Source: Ornithinibacillus sp047228935
GTDB lineage: Bacteria > Bacillota > Bacilli > Bacillales > Amphibacillaceae
Length of the DNA: 64,000 bases
NCBI RefSeq assembly: GCF_047228935.1
Contig: NZ_JBFEGG010000001.1
Location: forward strand, 124,001 to 188,000
Direction of reading: 5' to 3'
Below the pieces are notes generated by a model. It was not told the origin of the DNA and ran no database searches. It saw only the letters and a program-made list of their open reading frames with translations. Of this stretch, positions 17,501-25,885 are shown piece by piece. The translations under genes and the position numbers were made by a program. Position 1 is the stretch's first letter; the number at the start of each line of letters is the position of its first letter.

Positions 17501-17980
17501 ATGACTATAAAATTAACAAAATTTATTGAGTGTGATTTTGACGATTATTATAAACTAGTTTCCAATGAAAAGGTAATGGCACAAATAACTGAACGTTCGA
17601 TTCCTCTTGATGAAGCCAGAACGAACTTTCAAAAGTTATTGAATCGTAATAGTAAATATGAGAAATATGGTTCGTATAAAATATTTGATCGTTTTAATCA
17701 TTTTATTGGTCTTGGCCATTTAACATTGAATGAAACTATAACTACTGAAGCGGAAATTGGGTATATGTTGATGCCGGAATATTGGGGAAAGGGTTTTGGG
17801 ACAGAAATTGCAAGTAAATTAATAGACATTGCTTATCAGACGGAGTTAGAAGTTCTAAAAGCTATTATCGACCCAGAGAATATTCCTTCTAGAAAAATAT
17901 TACTAAACAATGGATTCGTATCTGAACAAGTATGTGAAATAGATGGGCTGCCAGGAGAAATACTATGTAAAAGATTATGA
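17501..17980 (+). CDS. GNAT family N-acetyltransferase (RimJ/RimL-like)
   Basis: A 159-residue GNAT acetyltransferase. The acetyl-CoA binding segment is visible at about residues 87-105 (EIGYMLMPEYWGKGFGTE), followed by the NIPSRKILLNNGF motif that closes the fold. The pattern is that of the RimJ/RimL-like subfamily acting on amines of proteins or small molecules. The target is unknown. The ATG follows GGAG 9 bases upstream. It is the last gene of a run of small plus-strand genes. Confidence 0.82.
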   Translation: MTIKLTKFIECDFDDYYKLVSNEKVMAQITERSIPLDEARTNFQKLLNRNSKYEKYGSYKIFDRFNHFIGLGHLTLNETITTEAEIGYMLMPEYWGKGFGTEIASKLIDIAYQTELEVLKAIIDPENIPSRKILLNNGFVSEQVCEIDGLPGEILCKRL

Positions 17981-18139
17981 GTTACGCTTACTATTTCAAT
18001 AAACAGCGTAAGAAAAGGAATGGTGGTTTTATAAAGAGGGGAAATCCCATGTATATGTGCGGTATCGATTATTACGATTATACAGATGGATTTGTTTAGT
18101 TCTGTTATTTAAATAGATGATAGAAAATAGGTGATATTC

Positions 18140-18910
18140 ATGTTGCATACACCACTTGGTCCGGTTAAATTGTTTGTTAATGATGAAGAAATGGAATACA
18201 AAGCGATTAGGTATATTGTAGACAAATACTGTCGAGATGTAGATGGTAGATATTTAATTGAGTATGAATACAAGAATGAATATCAGGCTCAAAAAATTAC
18301 ATGCTGTATCCCTTCCATTGATGTAGAAGGAGACTTTGACGGTGGGGAAAGACTAGAAGCCATTTCCTTTTATAAGGGATTCACTAAGCTAACAATAGGA
18401 ATTGTGGCATCGTTTGGATTGGAAGAGGAAGAAGGGTATGACTTTACCGGAAATTATATACGTAATGGACTTGAATATGTAACTAATGGTGATACTGCCG
18501 ATCGCATTTTTCAATTTGGAATTAGTTGGATCGGACCATATACGGAGGATAATGAGTATCAAACTTCGAGTGGTGCGGACCCGTCACTTATGCCGACTAG
18601 ACCTATAAAAGAAAAAATCCTAAGTGAAGAGGAGCTTCTGATTTGGTACGATATCATAATGGAAATTTCTCAAAAATTAGATTTGAAATTTCCGTATGCA
18701 AATATAGCATTGAACTATAATCAACTCCCTATAAAGATTATTGTTCTTATAACCATAGCAAAAGAACTTGTGGATCACAATGAGATTGAAATCATAGTAC
18801 ATGATGTTATTCATAAATATTTATCGAGGAATCTTGTAGTTAATGATGATTATGAGATAATTTATGAAGACCATACGAAGAAAAGTAAGAAAACGAAGCT
18901 TGATACATAA
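18140..18910 (+). CDS. Hypothetical protein
   Basis: A 256-residue acidic soluble protein that I do not recognise. It has no signal peptide or membrane helix. The N-terminal half is beta-rich (PLGPVKLFVNDEE, RYLIEYEYKNEYQ), with a DFDGGERLEAISFYKG segment. The C-terminal half is helical and ends in a lysine-rich tail. Such a pattern can occur in immunity or antitoxin-like proteins, but no partner toxin is adjacent. I chose the ATG at 18140 because AGGTGAT is placed to act as its ribosome binding site; an upstream GTG lies within that site. Its stop codon is inside the terminator hairpin. Confidence 0.5.
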   Translation: MLHTPLGPVKLFVNDEEMEYKAIRYIVDKYCRDVDGRYLIEYEYKNEYQAQKITCCIPSIDVEGDFDGGERLEAISFYKGFTKLTIGIVASFGLEEEEGYDFTGNYIRNGLEYVTNGDTADRIFQFGISWIGPYTEDNEYQTSSGADPSLMPTRPIKEKILSEEELLIWYDIIMEISQKLDLKFPYANIALNYNQLPIKIIVLITIAKELVDHNEIEIIVHDVIHKYLSRNLVVNDDYEIIYEDHTKKSKKTKLDT

Positions 18911-18928
18911 GCTTCGTTCCTATTTTTT
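18893..18928 (+). terminator. Terminator overlapping the stop codon of the hypothetical gene
   Basis: ACGAAGCTT pairs perfectly with AAGCTTCGT over a 7-base loop, followed by TCCTATTTTTT. The TAA stop codon is at the edge of the loop. Confidence 0.8.
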
Positions 18929-19244
18929 ATATATCAGCAGATGTCAGATTGATAAACTCTCTAACATCCTCCATACATATTGTTAATCCCTTTTCCCAAA
19001 ACTTTTCGGATGTAGTATCTTCATTCAAGTGTTTCATTACTAATTCCTCAGTTGACATGCTACCTGAGTCCCTAAGAAGTGCCAAATACTCTTTCTCGAA
19101 ATCTTCCCCTTTTTCTTTAGCTTTTGCATAAATACATAGGGTGAATAGAAACCCAAAAGTATAAGGGAAATTGTAAAACGGTTTTCCAGTTATATAGTAA
19201 TGTGGAGTCCATAGCCAAGTATGCTCGGAGTAGTTTTCATCATT
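18927..19244 (-). pseudogene. C-terminal remnant of an M3-family oligoendopeptidase (PepF-like)
   Basis: Translating the minus strand gives about 105 codons that clearly match the end of M3-family oligoendopeptidases, including SEHTWLWTPHYY, GKPFYNFPYTFGFLF and a C-terminal helix with TSEKFWEKGL. Two in-frame stops (TGA, TAG) lie just upstream of the first conserved residues, no start codon or ribosome binding site is present, and the HExxH catalytic region is absent. Full-length relatives are about 560-600 residues. This is therefore a decayed 3-prime fragment left by a deletion. It lies between a convergent hypothetical gene and a TetR gene. Confidence 0.8.
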
Positions 19245-19305
19245 CTATCATAACTCATCATCAAATAGAATATTTGTTCGTATTTTTAGTAAGAAAAGAG
19301 AAGGA

Positions 19306-19914
19306 CTAATCCTCCTCATGTTCCATATTAAAAATTCGTTTACTAATTTCATTAAGAAAGCTCGTCCACTTTTCCTGGAATGCTGGGTCTTCTGGTTCTA
19401 ATCCAGTTATTAAACGCGTGACATTTCCGTAAAGGAGTGGATAGATGGTAATGCTAGACATCATTAATGTAATGAGTGCAGGATCTAATTCTTTTGGTAC
19501 AAGTCCCATCTCCTGTTTTGCACGCATATCTTCCACATAGGATTGAAGGACTCGTTTTCTAGTATCTTCTCCATTAGGATTTGGTGGAAGATTTTCTATT
19601 GCTTCCCAAGCAGTAAACTTTAAGAAATCCATTAAATGTTCCTGATTAACTTTATAACGAAAGGAAGCAATTTGGGCAGGGTTAGCAGGTAAAATTAAAT
19701 TAGCAGCAGGTACCCCTGAAATAAAATCTGCTATCGTTTCATTAATCAATTCTTCTTTTCCTTTAAAATAATGGTAGATTAGCTGTTTGTTTACACCAGC
19801 TCGTTTTGCAATAGATTCTACTCTAGTTCCGTTAAATCCTTTTTCAAAAAACTCTTCTCTCGCAGCTTCTACTATTTTTTTTCTTGTACGTTCTGCATCA
19901 CGAATTTTTCCCAT
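19306..19914 (-). CDS. TetR/AcrR family regulator
   Basis: A 202-residue TetR-family repressor. The N-terminal DNA-binding domain is canonical (RKKIVEAAREEFFEKGFNGTRVESIAKRAGVNKQ, spread over residues 11-44, then LIYHYFKGKEEL). The C-terminal ligand-binding domain is helical and fits no specific subfamily that I recognise. The start follows GGGAG 9 bases upstream. It is divergent from a VOC-family gene. The intergenic region holds two copies of a 22-bp dyad, one over the -35 box of the plus-strand promoter and one downstream of it, so it probably represses that gene. Confidence 0.85.
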   Translation of the reverse strand: MGKIRDAERTRKKIVEAAREEFFEKGFNGTRVESIAKRAGVNKQLIYHYFKGKEELINETIADFISGVPAANLILPANPAQIASFRYKVNQEHLMDFLKFTAWEAIENLPPNPNGEDTRKRVLQSYVEDMRAKQEMGLVPKELDPALITLMMSSITIYPLLYGNVTRLITGLEPEDPAFQEKWTSFLNEISKRIFNMEHEED

Positions 19915-19998
19915 AACTGTTTCTCCCTTAGTGGTACTTATATTTATACTAGGTATTTACTAAATTGAAGTCAAATATTATAAACCTTTTTTAAAGTT

Positions 19999-20020
19999 TA
20001 ACTTTACAATTATAAAGTTA
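19999..20020. promoter_or_regulatory. Candidate TetR operator 1
   Basis: TAACTTTA and TAAAGTTA flank a 6-base centre as a perfect 8-base dyad. It covers the -35 box of the plus-strand promoter. Confidence 0.65.
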
Positions 20021-20031
20021 TATTTTATTAT
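20003..20031 (+). promoter_or_regulatory. Promoter of the VOC gene
   Basis: TTTACA (20003-20008) and TATTAT (20026-20031) are 17 bases apart. The -35 box lies inside operator 1. Confidence 0.5.
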
Positions 20032-20041
20032 ATAAAAAGCA

Positions 20042-20063
20042 TAACTTTACACTTGTAAAATTA
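20042..20063. promoter_or_regulatory. Candidate TetR operator 2
   Basis: A second copy of the same motif (TAACTTTACA with TTGTAAAATTA), 43 bases downstream of the first and just past the expected transcription start. It is an imperfect dyad. Confidence 0.6.
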
Positions 20064-20159
20064 CAGGGAGGTGGATGATTTTTAGGTAATACGGGGTTTA
20101 AGAAGAGCTAGTACTTAAAAATTTGCAAAGAATATTTTTAATGAAAAGGAATGATTTGT

Positions 20160-20564
20160 ATGGAATTTAAAGGAATGTTTGTGAATTTACCAGTAAAAGA
20201 CTTAGATAAAACTGTAGAATTTTTCTCAAAGTTAGGCTTTGAGTTCAATCCTCATTTCACAGATGAAACAGCAACCTGTATGATTATTGGCGAAAATATG
20301 TACGCCATGTTGTTAACGGAAGAGAAATTTAAAGGATTTACCAATAAAGAGATTGCTGATAATTCAAATGCCTCTGAAGTTATTACCGCTTTAGCAATTG
20401 ATTCTAAAGAAAGTGTTGATACTATTGCGAGTAAGGTGAAAGTAGCAGGAGGAACACTTGATTATGAACCAGCTCAAAATGGACCAATGTATGGCACAAG
20501 CTTTCATGATCTTGATGGACACCAATGGGAGATATTCTTCATGGATGAAAGTGAAGTTCAATAG
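20160..20564 (+). CDS. VOC family (glyoxalase/bleomycin resistance-like) protein
   Basis: A 134-residue protein of the vicinal oxygen chelate fold with the typical opening (FVNLPVKDLDKTVEFFSKLGF) and closing strand (YGTSFHDLDGHQWEIFFMD). The paired beta-alpha-beta-beta-beta units and the DGHxWE ending fit the glyoxalase-like group often called lactoylglutathione lyase-like in databases, but metal ligands do not prove activity. I chose the ATG at 20160 because AAAAGGA lies 9 bases upstream. An ATG three codons earlier is too close to that site. Expression is probably controlled by the divergent TetR protein. Confidence 0.82.
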   Translation: MEFKGMFVNLPVKDLDKTVEFFSKLGFEFNPHFTDETATCMIIGENMYAMLLTEEKFKGFTNKEIADNSNASEVITALAIDSKESVDTIASKVKVAGGTLDYEPAQNGPMYGTSFHDLDGHQWEIFFMDESEVQ

Positions 20565-20569
20565 TTTAG

Positions 20570-20602
20570 CGAAGGCTGGATTAAGTTTCAGCCTTCGTTT
20601 TT
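20570..20602 (+). terminator. Terminator after the VOC gene
   Basis: CGAAGGCTG pairs with CAGCCTTCG over a 10-base loop, followed by five T residues. Confidence 0.85.
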
Positions 20603-20608
20603 ATTATG

Positions 20609-20710
20609 TTCGGGTGAAAACGTGACAAGTTCGGGTTATATTTTGTAAACTTCGGGCTAAATTTAAGATACTTCGTGTGAAATTCTGTAAACTTCGTGTC
20701 TCTACACTTC
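20609..20710. repeat. Degenerate 21-bp tandem repeat
   Basis: TTCG recurs at 20609, 20630, 20651, 20672 and 20693, exactly 21 bases apart, with the units sharing a pattern close to TTCGGGTGAAATTTTGTAAAC; a partial unit follows at 20708. Because 21 is a multiple of three, the minus strand reads as heptads resembling KFTxFxP, which makes a spurious open frame. It sits between the VOC terminator and the symporter operon. Confidence 0.75.
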
Positions 20711-20793
20711 CAAACAAATGCCTTTACAACCCAAGCCATTTTAGTTATTTTTGAATTATACAAAAATACAGACTTTTAATAAGGGGAATCGGG

Positions 20794-21069
20794 ATGGAAG
20801 AACGATTATTGATCTTAATTCGCGAAAAAAAGCGGTTAATTGCCCCGTCTATGATGATAATTTTTTTGTTCTATTTTCTACTTCCGTTATCACTCCTTTT
20901 CTTCCCTGAAGTTATGAATCAGCATAGTGTTATTCCTGGGGTGACATGGGCTTGGGTTTATGGATTTTTACAAATTCCGATGACTTGGGTTATGGGATGG
21001 ATGTACCATGTGAAGGCAAAAAAGTTTGACCAGAAGATAGAAGAAATCATACGGGAGGAGTTGTCGTGA
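20794..21069 (+). CDS. DUF485 family membrane protein (first copy)
   Basis: A 91-residue inner-membrane protein with two hydrophobic helices (about 17-39 and 48-70), of the DUF485 family (E. coli YjcH, B. subtilis YwcB). It is almost always encoded just upstream of an ActP-like symporter, and may help it assemble or function. Here its stop overlaps the symporter GTG start by 4 bases. The ATG follows AAGGGG. It is the first gene of a four-gene operon in which each junction overlaps by 4 bases. Confidence 0.85.
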   Translation: MEERLLILIREKKRLIAPSMMIIFLFYFLLPLSLLFFPEVMNQHSVIPGVTWAWVYGFLQIPMTWVMGWMYHVKAKKFDQKIEEIIREELS

Positions 21070-22610
21070 ATCTTACGTATTTTTTATTCTTCATTTGTAT
21101 TATCGTTTGTACATTAATTATTACATATTGGGCGGCGAAACGTAGTAACACGACGAATCGCTTCTATACTGCTGCTGGTAGTTTAACTGGATTTCAAAAC
21201 GGAATGGCTATTGCAGGGGATTTCATTAGTGCTGCATCCTTTTTAGGGATTGTTGGGATGATTGCGATAAGTGGCTTTGATGGTTTCTTATATTCCATTG
21301 GCTTTCTTGTCTCTTATCTTGTGGTGTTGTTTTTAGTAGCAGAGCCTGTTCATCGCCTCGGAAAATATTCATTGGGTGATGTGATTTGTTCACGTTTTCC
21401 GAGTAATAAAATACGGCTAATCATGGCTATTGGTGCCTTTATCATTTCAATTCTTTATATGATTCCGCAGCTTGTCGCTTCTGGCTTTTTATTACGTTTG
21501 TTATTAAATATTGATTACTCCATTTCCGTTCTTGTAATTGGTGGGTTGATGACGATTTACGTAGTGTTTGGTGGGATGGTCGCAACTTCATGGGTGCAAA
21601 TCGTGAAGACAGTGGTTCTTATGTCTGGAACGTTTCTTCTATCTCTGATTGTTTTTTCGAATTTCAATTGGGATGTCACAGCTTTAATTGCTAGGGTAAA
21701 GGAAGGTACACCACTTGGCGATGATTTTTTTCTTCCGGGGCATCAATTCGATAATCCAATCGAATTCTTCTCGCTTCAACTAGCATTAGTACTTGGTACA
21801 GCCGGGTTGCCACATATTTTAATTCGCCTTTTTACAGTAAAAAATACGTTGGAGGTTCGACGTTCGTTAATTAGTTCGACGTGGATTATTGGTATTTTTT
21901 ATATAATGACCCTAGCCTTAGGTCTTGGTACTGTTGCACTTTTAGGATATCAATCCTTAACTACGACTGATCCGACTGGAAATCTGGCTGCACCACTTTT
22001 GGCCCGCGAGGTAGGTGGCGACTTTTTGTTAGCATTTGTATCAGCTATTGCTTTTACGACAATCGTTGCGGTAGTGGCTGGGCTAGTCATTTCGGCAACA
22101 ACGGCGTTTTCCCATGATATTTTCCATCATATTTGGAAAAAGGGGAAATCTACCGAAAAGGAGCAACTCACCGCTGCACGCTGGACTGCACTCGGAATTG
22201 GGCTAGTTTCTACTATATTTGCCTTACAGCTTGAAGCGATTAATGTAACGTTTCTTGTTTCAATGACTTTTGTGGTAGCTGCAGCAAGTAACTTTCCAGT
22301 GTTAATTTTAACGATATATTGGAAGCGTTTTACTCAAGTGGGGGCAATAACTGGAATGGTTAGTGGGCTTATCGCCTCATTAGTTTTTGTTCTACTAGGC
22401 CCACATATCATGAATCCTGATGGAGGGTGGATCTCAAGAGAGGCAGTTATATCTCTTTATAATCCAGGAGTTATTGCAATTCCAATTGGTTTCTTAGGTG
22501 CCTATCTTGGTACTGTATTTTCCAAGAAACATTTGCAAACAGGTGCTGAATTTAGGCAGTTTTACATTAAAGGACAAACTGGTATTCCTCCAAGGAGAGA
22601 GAGCTCGTGA
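21066..22610 (+). CDS. Sodium/solute symporter, ActP-like (first copy)
   Basis: A 514-residue transporter of the sodium:solute symporter family with about 13 membrane helices. It has the family motifs GSLTGFQNGMAIAGDFISAASFLG near the N-terminus and LALVLGTAGLPHILIRLFTV near the middle. The pairing with DUF485 points to the acetate/short-chain monocarboxylate group (ActP, YwcA). It starts with GTG overlapping the previous stop. The next genes are its own LytS/LytR two-component system, which suggests that the transported compound or its availability is sensed. Confidence 0.85.
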   Translation: MNLTYFLFFICIIVCTLIITYWAAKRSNTTNRFYTAAGSLTGFQNGMAIAGDFISAASFLGIVGMIAISGFDGFLYSIGFLVSYLVVLFLVAEPVHRLGKYSLGDVICSRFPSNKIRLIMAIGAFIISILYMIPQLVASGFLLRLLLNIDYSISVLVIGGLMTIYVVFGGMVATSWVQIVKTVVLMSGTFLLSLIVFSNFNWDVTALIARVKEGTPLGDDFFLPGHQFDNPIEFFSLQLALVLGTAGLPHILIRLFTVKNTLEVRRSLISSTWIIGIFYIMTLALGLGTVALLGYQSLTTTDPTGNLAAPLLAREVGGDFLLAFVSAIAFTTIVAVVAGLVISATTAFSHDIFHHIWKKGKSTEKEQLTAARWTALGIGLVSTIFALQLEAINVTFLVSMTFVVAAASNFPVLILTIYWKRFTQVGAITGMVSGLIASLVFVLLGPHIMNPDGGWISREAVISLYNPGVIAIPIGFLGAYLGTVFSKKHLQTGAEFRQFYIKGQTGIPPRRESS

Positions 22611-24376
22611 AAGATTTAACGATTATGCTATTTGAACGGTTAGGATTATTGCTTGTCATTGCATTTGTGTTAACTCGTACACCGGGATTTAAATCGCTCT
22701 TGTATCGGGAATTCAGCTGGAAGATGTCACTTGTTCATGCCGTTGTGTTTGGGATATTTGGGATAGCAAGTACGGTAACAGGGATTTTAATTACAGAACA
22801 AGGTGAAATCATCCATACTTTTGTTATTTTGCCAGTAGATACAGGACAGCTTATTGTAAGTTTAAGCCTTGTAGCTATTGTAATTGCTGGACTACTTGGT
22901 GGTCCAATTGTTGGGCTAGGTGCAGGATTAATTGCGGGAATTCATTTAATGTTATTAGGAGGAGTAGGATGGCTAGCTAATGGGCTAGTAAATCCGTTGA
23001 CAGGTATACTTGCTGGAATGACTGCGAGGTTTTTTTCTAATGAGCGGGTAATCTCTCCGTTAAAGGCGTTATTTATTGGAGTATTTCCACCTATTTTGCA
23101 AATGCAGCTACTACTTATTATGTATACAAATGGTGATGCAATGGTCGGGATTGTGGACCAAATTGGATTGCCCCTTGTGTTATCGAACAGTATTGCGATT
23201 GCTATTTTTACGACAATGATTCGTGTCGTAATGAAGGAGCAGGAGAACGAAGCGGCGATTGCGACGAAGCAGGCGTTAACGATAGCTGAAGAAGCACTCC
23301 CCTTTTTGAAAAAGGATTCCAATATGGATGTTGCCAATGGACTTGCTAATTTATTATATGACAGATTGGAACTTGCAGCAGTATCTGTTACAAATAAGCA
23401 TGAGGTGCTGGCACATAAAGGGTTAGGAGATCAGCATCATAAGGTAGGAGACCCGATTAAAACACCGCTTGCGTTTGAAACGATTGAAACGAAGAAAATG
23501 CAGGTAGCGTACTTGAAATCGGATATTCCTTGTGAGGTGGAAAAATGTCCACTTGAGGCAGCAATCATAATTCCAATAACAGAAGCGGATGATGTCACCT
23601 ATTTAATTACGTTTTATTTTCGAAAGGGGCAGCATATTACACCAGTTGAACTAATGCTTGCAGAAGGACTAGGGCAGTTTATTTCCAATCAGTTGAATGT
23701 ATTGACTACAGAAAAATTAAAAGCTCATATACGAGATGCGGAACTCCGAAATTTACAAGCACAGATTAATCCACATTTTTTATTTAATACACTACAGTTA
23801 ATTGCATCATTATTTCGGGAAGAACCAAAAATAGCCCGTCATTTAACACTACAGCTTGCAAGCTACATGCGATTTAACTTAAGACTTGTTTCCAAATCGC
23901 TAGTGGAGCTAGAAAAGGAATGTGAGCATGTTCAGGCATATACTGCTATCATTCAGGAACGTTTTAAGAATCGCTTGCAAATTACGATGGAGACACCAGA
24001 GGATTTATCTAATATTTACATTCCGCCATCTACTATTCAGCCTTTAGTAGAAAATGCGGTACAACATGGTTTGAAAAATGTAGTAGAGGGAGCAAAGGTA
24101 AAAATTAAAATAAGCCGGATAAATGGAGAACTTAATGTTTCGGTTCAGGATAATGGCTGTGGATTTCCAAAGCATATTTTGCCCCTCGTTAGTCATAAAC
24201 CGTTAGTAGATAACCAAAATGGCGGGACAGGAATATATAATGTGAATCAGCGATTAATCCATTTAATTGGCGAGTCCGCGAGACTACATATTCAGAATTT
24301 GCCAAGTGGCGGAAGTGAAGTCAGTTTTTCGATTCCGATTCGAATTCAAATGGGAGAAAAGCAGGTGATGGGATGA
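22607..24376 (+). CDS. LytS-type sensor histidine kinase
   Basis: A 589-residue membrane kinase. Residues about 1-205 form the multi-helix 5TMR-LYT-type sensor domain (LLGGPIVGLGAGLIAG, NPLTGILAGMTARF). A GAF-like region follows (about 225-365), then the His_kinase domain with INPHFLFNTLQ, where the histidine is the phosphorylation site, and an HATPase domain (LVENAVQHGL, DNGCGFP, GGTGIYN). This is the LytS/YpdA/BtsS layout; known members sense pyruvate or related metabolites. The GTG start overlaps the symporter stop by 4 bases. Confidence 0.9.
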   Translation: MKDLTIMLFERLGLLLVIAFVLTRTPGFKSLLYREFSWKMSLVHAVVFGIFGIASTVTGILITEQGEIIHTFVILPVDTGQLIVSLSLVAIVIAGLLGGPIVGLGAGLIAGIHLMLLGGVGWLANGLVNPLTGILAGMTARFFSNERVISPLKALFIGVFPPILQMQLLLIMYTNGDAMVGIVDQIGLPLVLSNSIAIAIFTTMIRVVMKEQENEAAIATKQALTIAEEALPFLKKDSNMDVANGLANLLYDRLELAAVSVTNKHEVLAHKGLGDQHHKVGDPIKTPLAFETIETKKMQVAYLKSDIPCEVEKCPLEAAIIIPITEADDVTYLITFYFRKGQHITPVELMLAEGLGQFISNQLNVLTTEKLKAHIRDAELRNLQAQINPHFLFNTLQLIASLFREEPKIARHLTLQLASYMRFNLRLVSKSLVELEKECEHVQAYTAIIQERFKNRLQITMETPEDLSNIYIPPSTIQPLVENAVQHGLKNVVEGAKVKIKISRINGELNVSVQDNGCGFPKHILPLVSHKPLVDNQNGGTGIYNVNQRLIHLIGESARLHIQNLPSGGSEVSFSIPIRIQMGEKQVMG

Positions 24377-25116
24377 GTATTCGTACTATGATTGCCGAGG
24401 ATGAAATGATGGCAAGAAAAGAATTGCTATATTTATTAAAGGATGAAAAAGATATTATTCTCACACCACATGCCGAAACTGGAGAACAGCTGATTGAGTT
24501 ATACACAGAGCATAAGCCGGATGTTATTTTCCTTGATGTTGAGATGCCAGGGTTTACTGGAGTAGAGGCTGCGAAATATATTACCGATCAAGCTGGTGAA
24601 GATAGTCCGATGTTTGTTTTTACTACTGCTTATGATGAGTATGCGTTAGATGCATTTGAAATTGAGGCAGTGGATTATTTATTAAAGCCTTATGATGAGG
24701 GACGATTTAAAAAGACAATGTTGCGTATTCGTAAGAGTTATGCGAGTAAGGTGAAAAAAGGAACACAGGATGGGCAGCCGACAGCCTCGAAACTGTTAGT
24801 GGACGATGGAGAAAGAATGGTTGTCGTATCACCTGATTCGATTTATTATGCGGTTCCGAACAATAGACAGCTTGAAATTCATACGGAAGATAAGGTCATT
24901 ATGAGTCGGATGACGTTACAGGAGTTAGAAGAAAAGCTTTCCGCACATGAGTTTTTCCGTGCACATCGGAGTTATTTGGTGAACTTGAACCATATTTTAG
25001 AGATTACACCATGGTTTAACGGTACGAGTAATTTGACATTGAAGGATAAGGCTCGGACAGTTATACCGGTGAGTCGTTCTGCAAGTAAAAGTATTTTGAA
25101 GACATTTCGGGTTTAA
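24373..25116 (+). CDS. LytR/AlgR-type response regulator with LytTR domain
   Basis: A 247-residue regulator. The receiver domain has the acidic pair near residue 10 and the phospho-acceptor Asp in VIFLDVEMPG near residue 54, with conserved Thr and Lys in FTTAYDE and LLKPYDE. The C-terminal LytTR DNA-binding domain (about 140-247) shows SRMTLQELEEKL and FFRAHRSYLVNLNHI. Its start overlaps the kinase stop (ATGA). LytTR proteins bind direct repeats about 21 bases apart, and such an array is present upstream of the second DUF485-symporter pair, making that operon its likely target. Confidence 0.9.
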   Translation: MSIRTMIAEDEMMARKELLYLLKDEKDIILTPHAETGEQLIELYTEHKPDVIFLDVEMPGFTGVEAAKYITDQAGEDSPMFVFTTAYDEYALDAFEIEAVDYLLKPYDEGRFKKTMLRIRKSYASKVKKGTQDGQPTASKLLVDDGERMVVVSPDSIYYAVPNNRQLEIHTEDKVIMSRMTLQELEEKLSAHEFFRAHRSYLVNLNHILEITPWFNGTSNLTLKDKARTVIPVSRSASKSILKTFRV

Positions 25117-25132
25117 GTTGGGTGATTCCACG

Positions 25133-25660
25133 TTACTTTTTATACAGTAAAAGATTCTCATTAGAAAATCCTTCGTAAGTTATATTGCCTGTTAGGGGAG
25201 TTTCACTATAGACGTAGTGTAGCTCCTTTTTCCCTTTTTTAATAACATTGAAATTAAAAAAATTGTTACTTTCATCATGTGCTTTAAAATAATCTATCTC
25301 TTTTTGCGGGTTTGTAATAAGAATGAGATCAATTTGATTATTATTTTTGAATGTAAAGGTTTCATTTTTCGTGATAATCGTGTCCACATTTGAAATGAAA
25401 ACTTCATCAGTGATAGTCCACCCCCAGAAACGGTCGGAAAGGGCATAGAGATGAAATCCATCTGCTAATTCTATAATACCTAATGATTTATTCTTATCAA
25501 TATTTAAAACAAGTGGTGGTGCACCAGCTTCGTCTTTTAAGGCATCGGAAGGAGTTGGATTGATGATGTATCCTTCCAAGACAATTATAATGAAAACGGC
25601 GGATAAGATGGTAAATAAAAGAACTTGTATTTGATTGCTGTATTGACTAATGAATTTCAT
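25133..25660 (-). CDS. Membrane-anchored hypothetical protein
   Basis: A 175-residue protein with one N-terminal hydrophobic segment (about 13-33) and an extracytoplasmic beta-rich domain. No lipobox is present, so it is probably a signal-anchored protein. I do not recognise the family; the pattern (GIIELADGFHLYALSD, WGWTITDEVF) resembles DUF-type proteins of Bacillus envelopes. The ATG follows AAAGAAGG. It is convergent with the LytR gene, only 16 bases from its stop, and divergent from the second symporter operon. No function can be assigned. Confidence 0.55.
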   Translation of the reverse strand: MKFISQYSNQIQVLLFTILSAVFIIIVLEGYIINPTPSDALKDEAGAPPLVLNIDKNKSLGIIELADGFHLYALSDRFWGWTITDEVFISNVDTIITKNETFTFKNNNQIDLILITNPQKEIDYFKAHDESNNFFNFNVIKKGKKELHYVYSETPLTGNITYEGFSNENLLLYKK

Positions 25661-25742
25661 TATAAACCTTCTTTCCGTATTCTGTTATTCCTTTATTATA
25701 AGGTACATGTCCTTGTGATGCACATGATTTCAGAAAATAAAA

Positions 25743-25803
25743 ACCATTCTTAACCATTAATCATACGATTAAAACCATTCATTCCAAATTATCTACCGTT
25801 TAC
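25743..25803 (+). promoter_or_regulatory. LytTR-type direct-repeat array
   Basis: Nine-base boxes ACCATTAAT (25753), ACCATTCAT (25774) and ACCGTTTAC (25795) lie at exact 21-base steps, so 12 bases separate consecutive boxes; a further ACCATTCTT starts at 25743. They fit the LytTR consensus [TA][AC][CA]GTTN[AG][TG] with one or two mismatches. The last box ends about 10 bases before the expected -35 region, the position of an activator. Confidence 0.7.
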
Positions 25804-25835
25804 GCAGACTTTATATTTTGAATGTCCAAAATAAT

Positions 25836-25841
25836 TATAAT
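25836..25841 (+). promoter_or_regulatory. -10 box of the second symporter operon
   Basis: TATAAT without a recognisable -35 box at 17 bases upstream, which fits dependence on an activator. Confidence 0.65.
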
Positions 25842-25844
25842 ACT

Positions 25845-25858
25845 AGTAAGCGCTTACA
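25845..25858 (+). promoter_or_regulatory. CcpA cre box over the transcription start
   Basis: AGTAAGCGCTTACA matches TGWAANCGNTNWCA at 13 of 14 positions and contains the perfect palindrome GTAAGCGCTTAC. It begins 4 bases after the -10 box, where CcpA binding would block initiation. Confidence 0.7.
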
Positions 25859-25885
25859 ATAAAAAGTGTATGGGAGGATGATTTT

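Noticed and set aside
20581..20763. Minus-strand 60-codon open frame
   Set aside because: It is produced by the 21-bp tandem repeat and terminator sequence, with no ribosome binding site.
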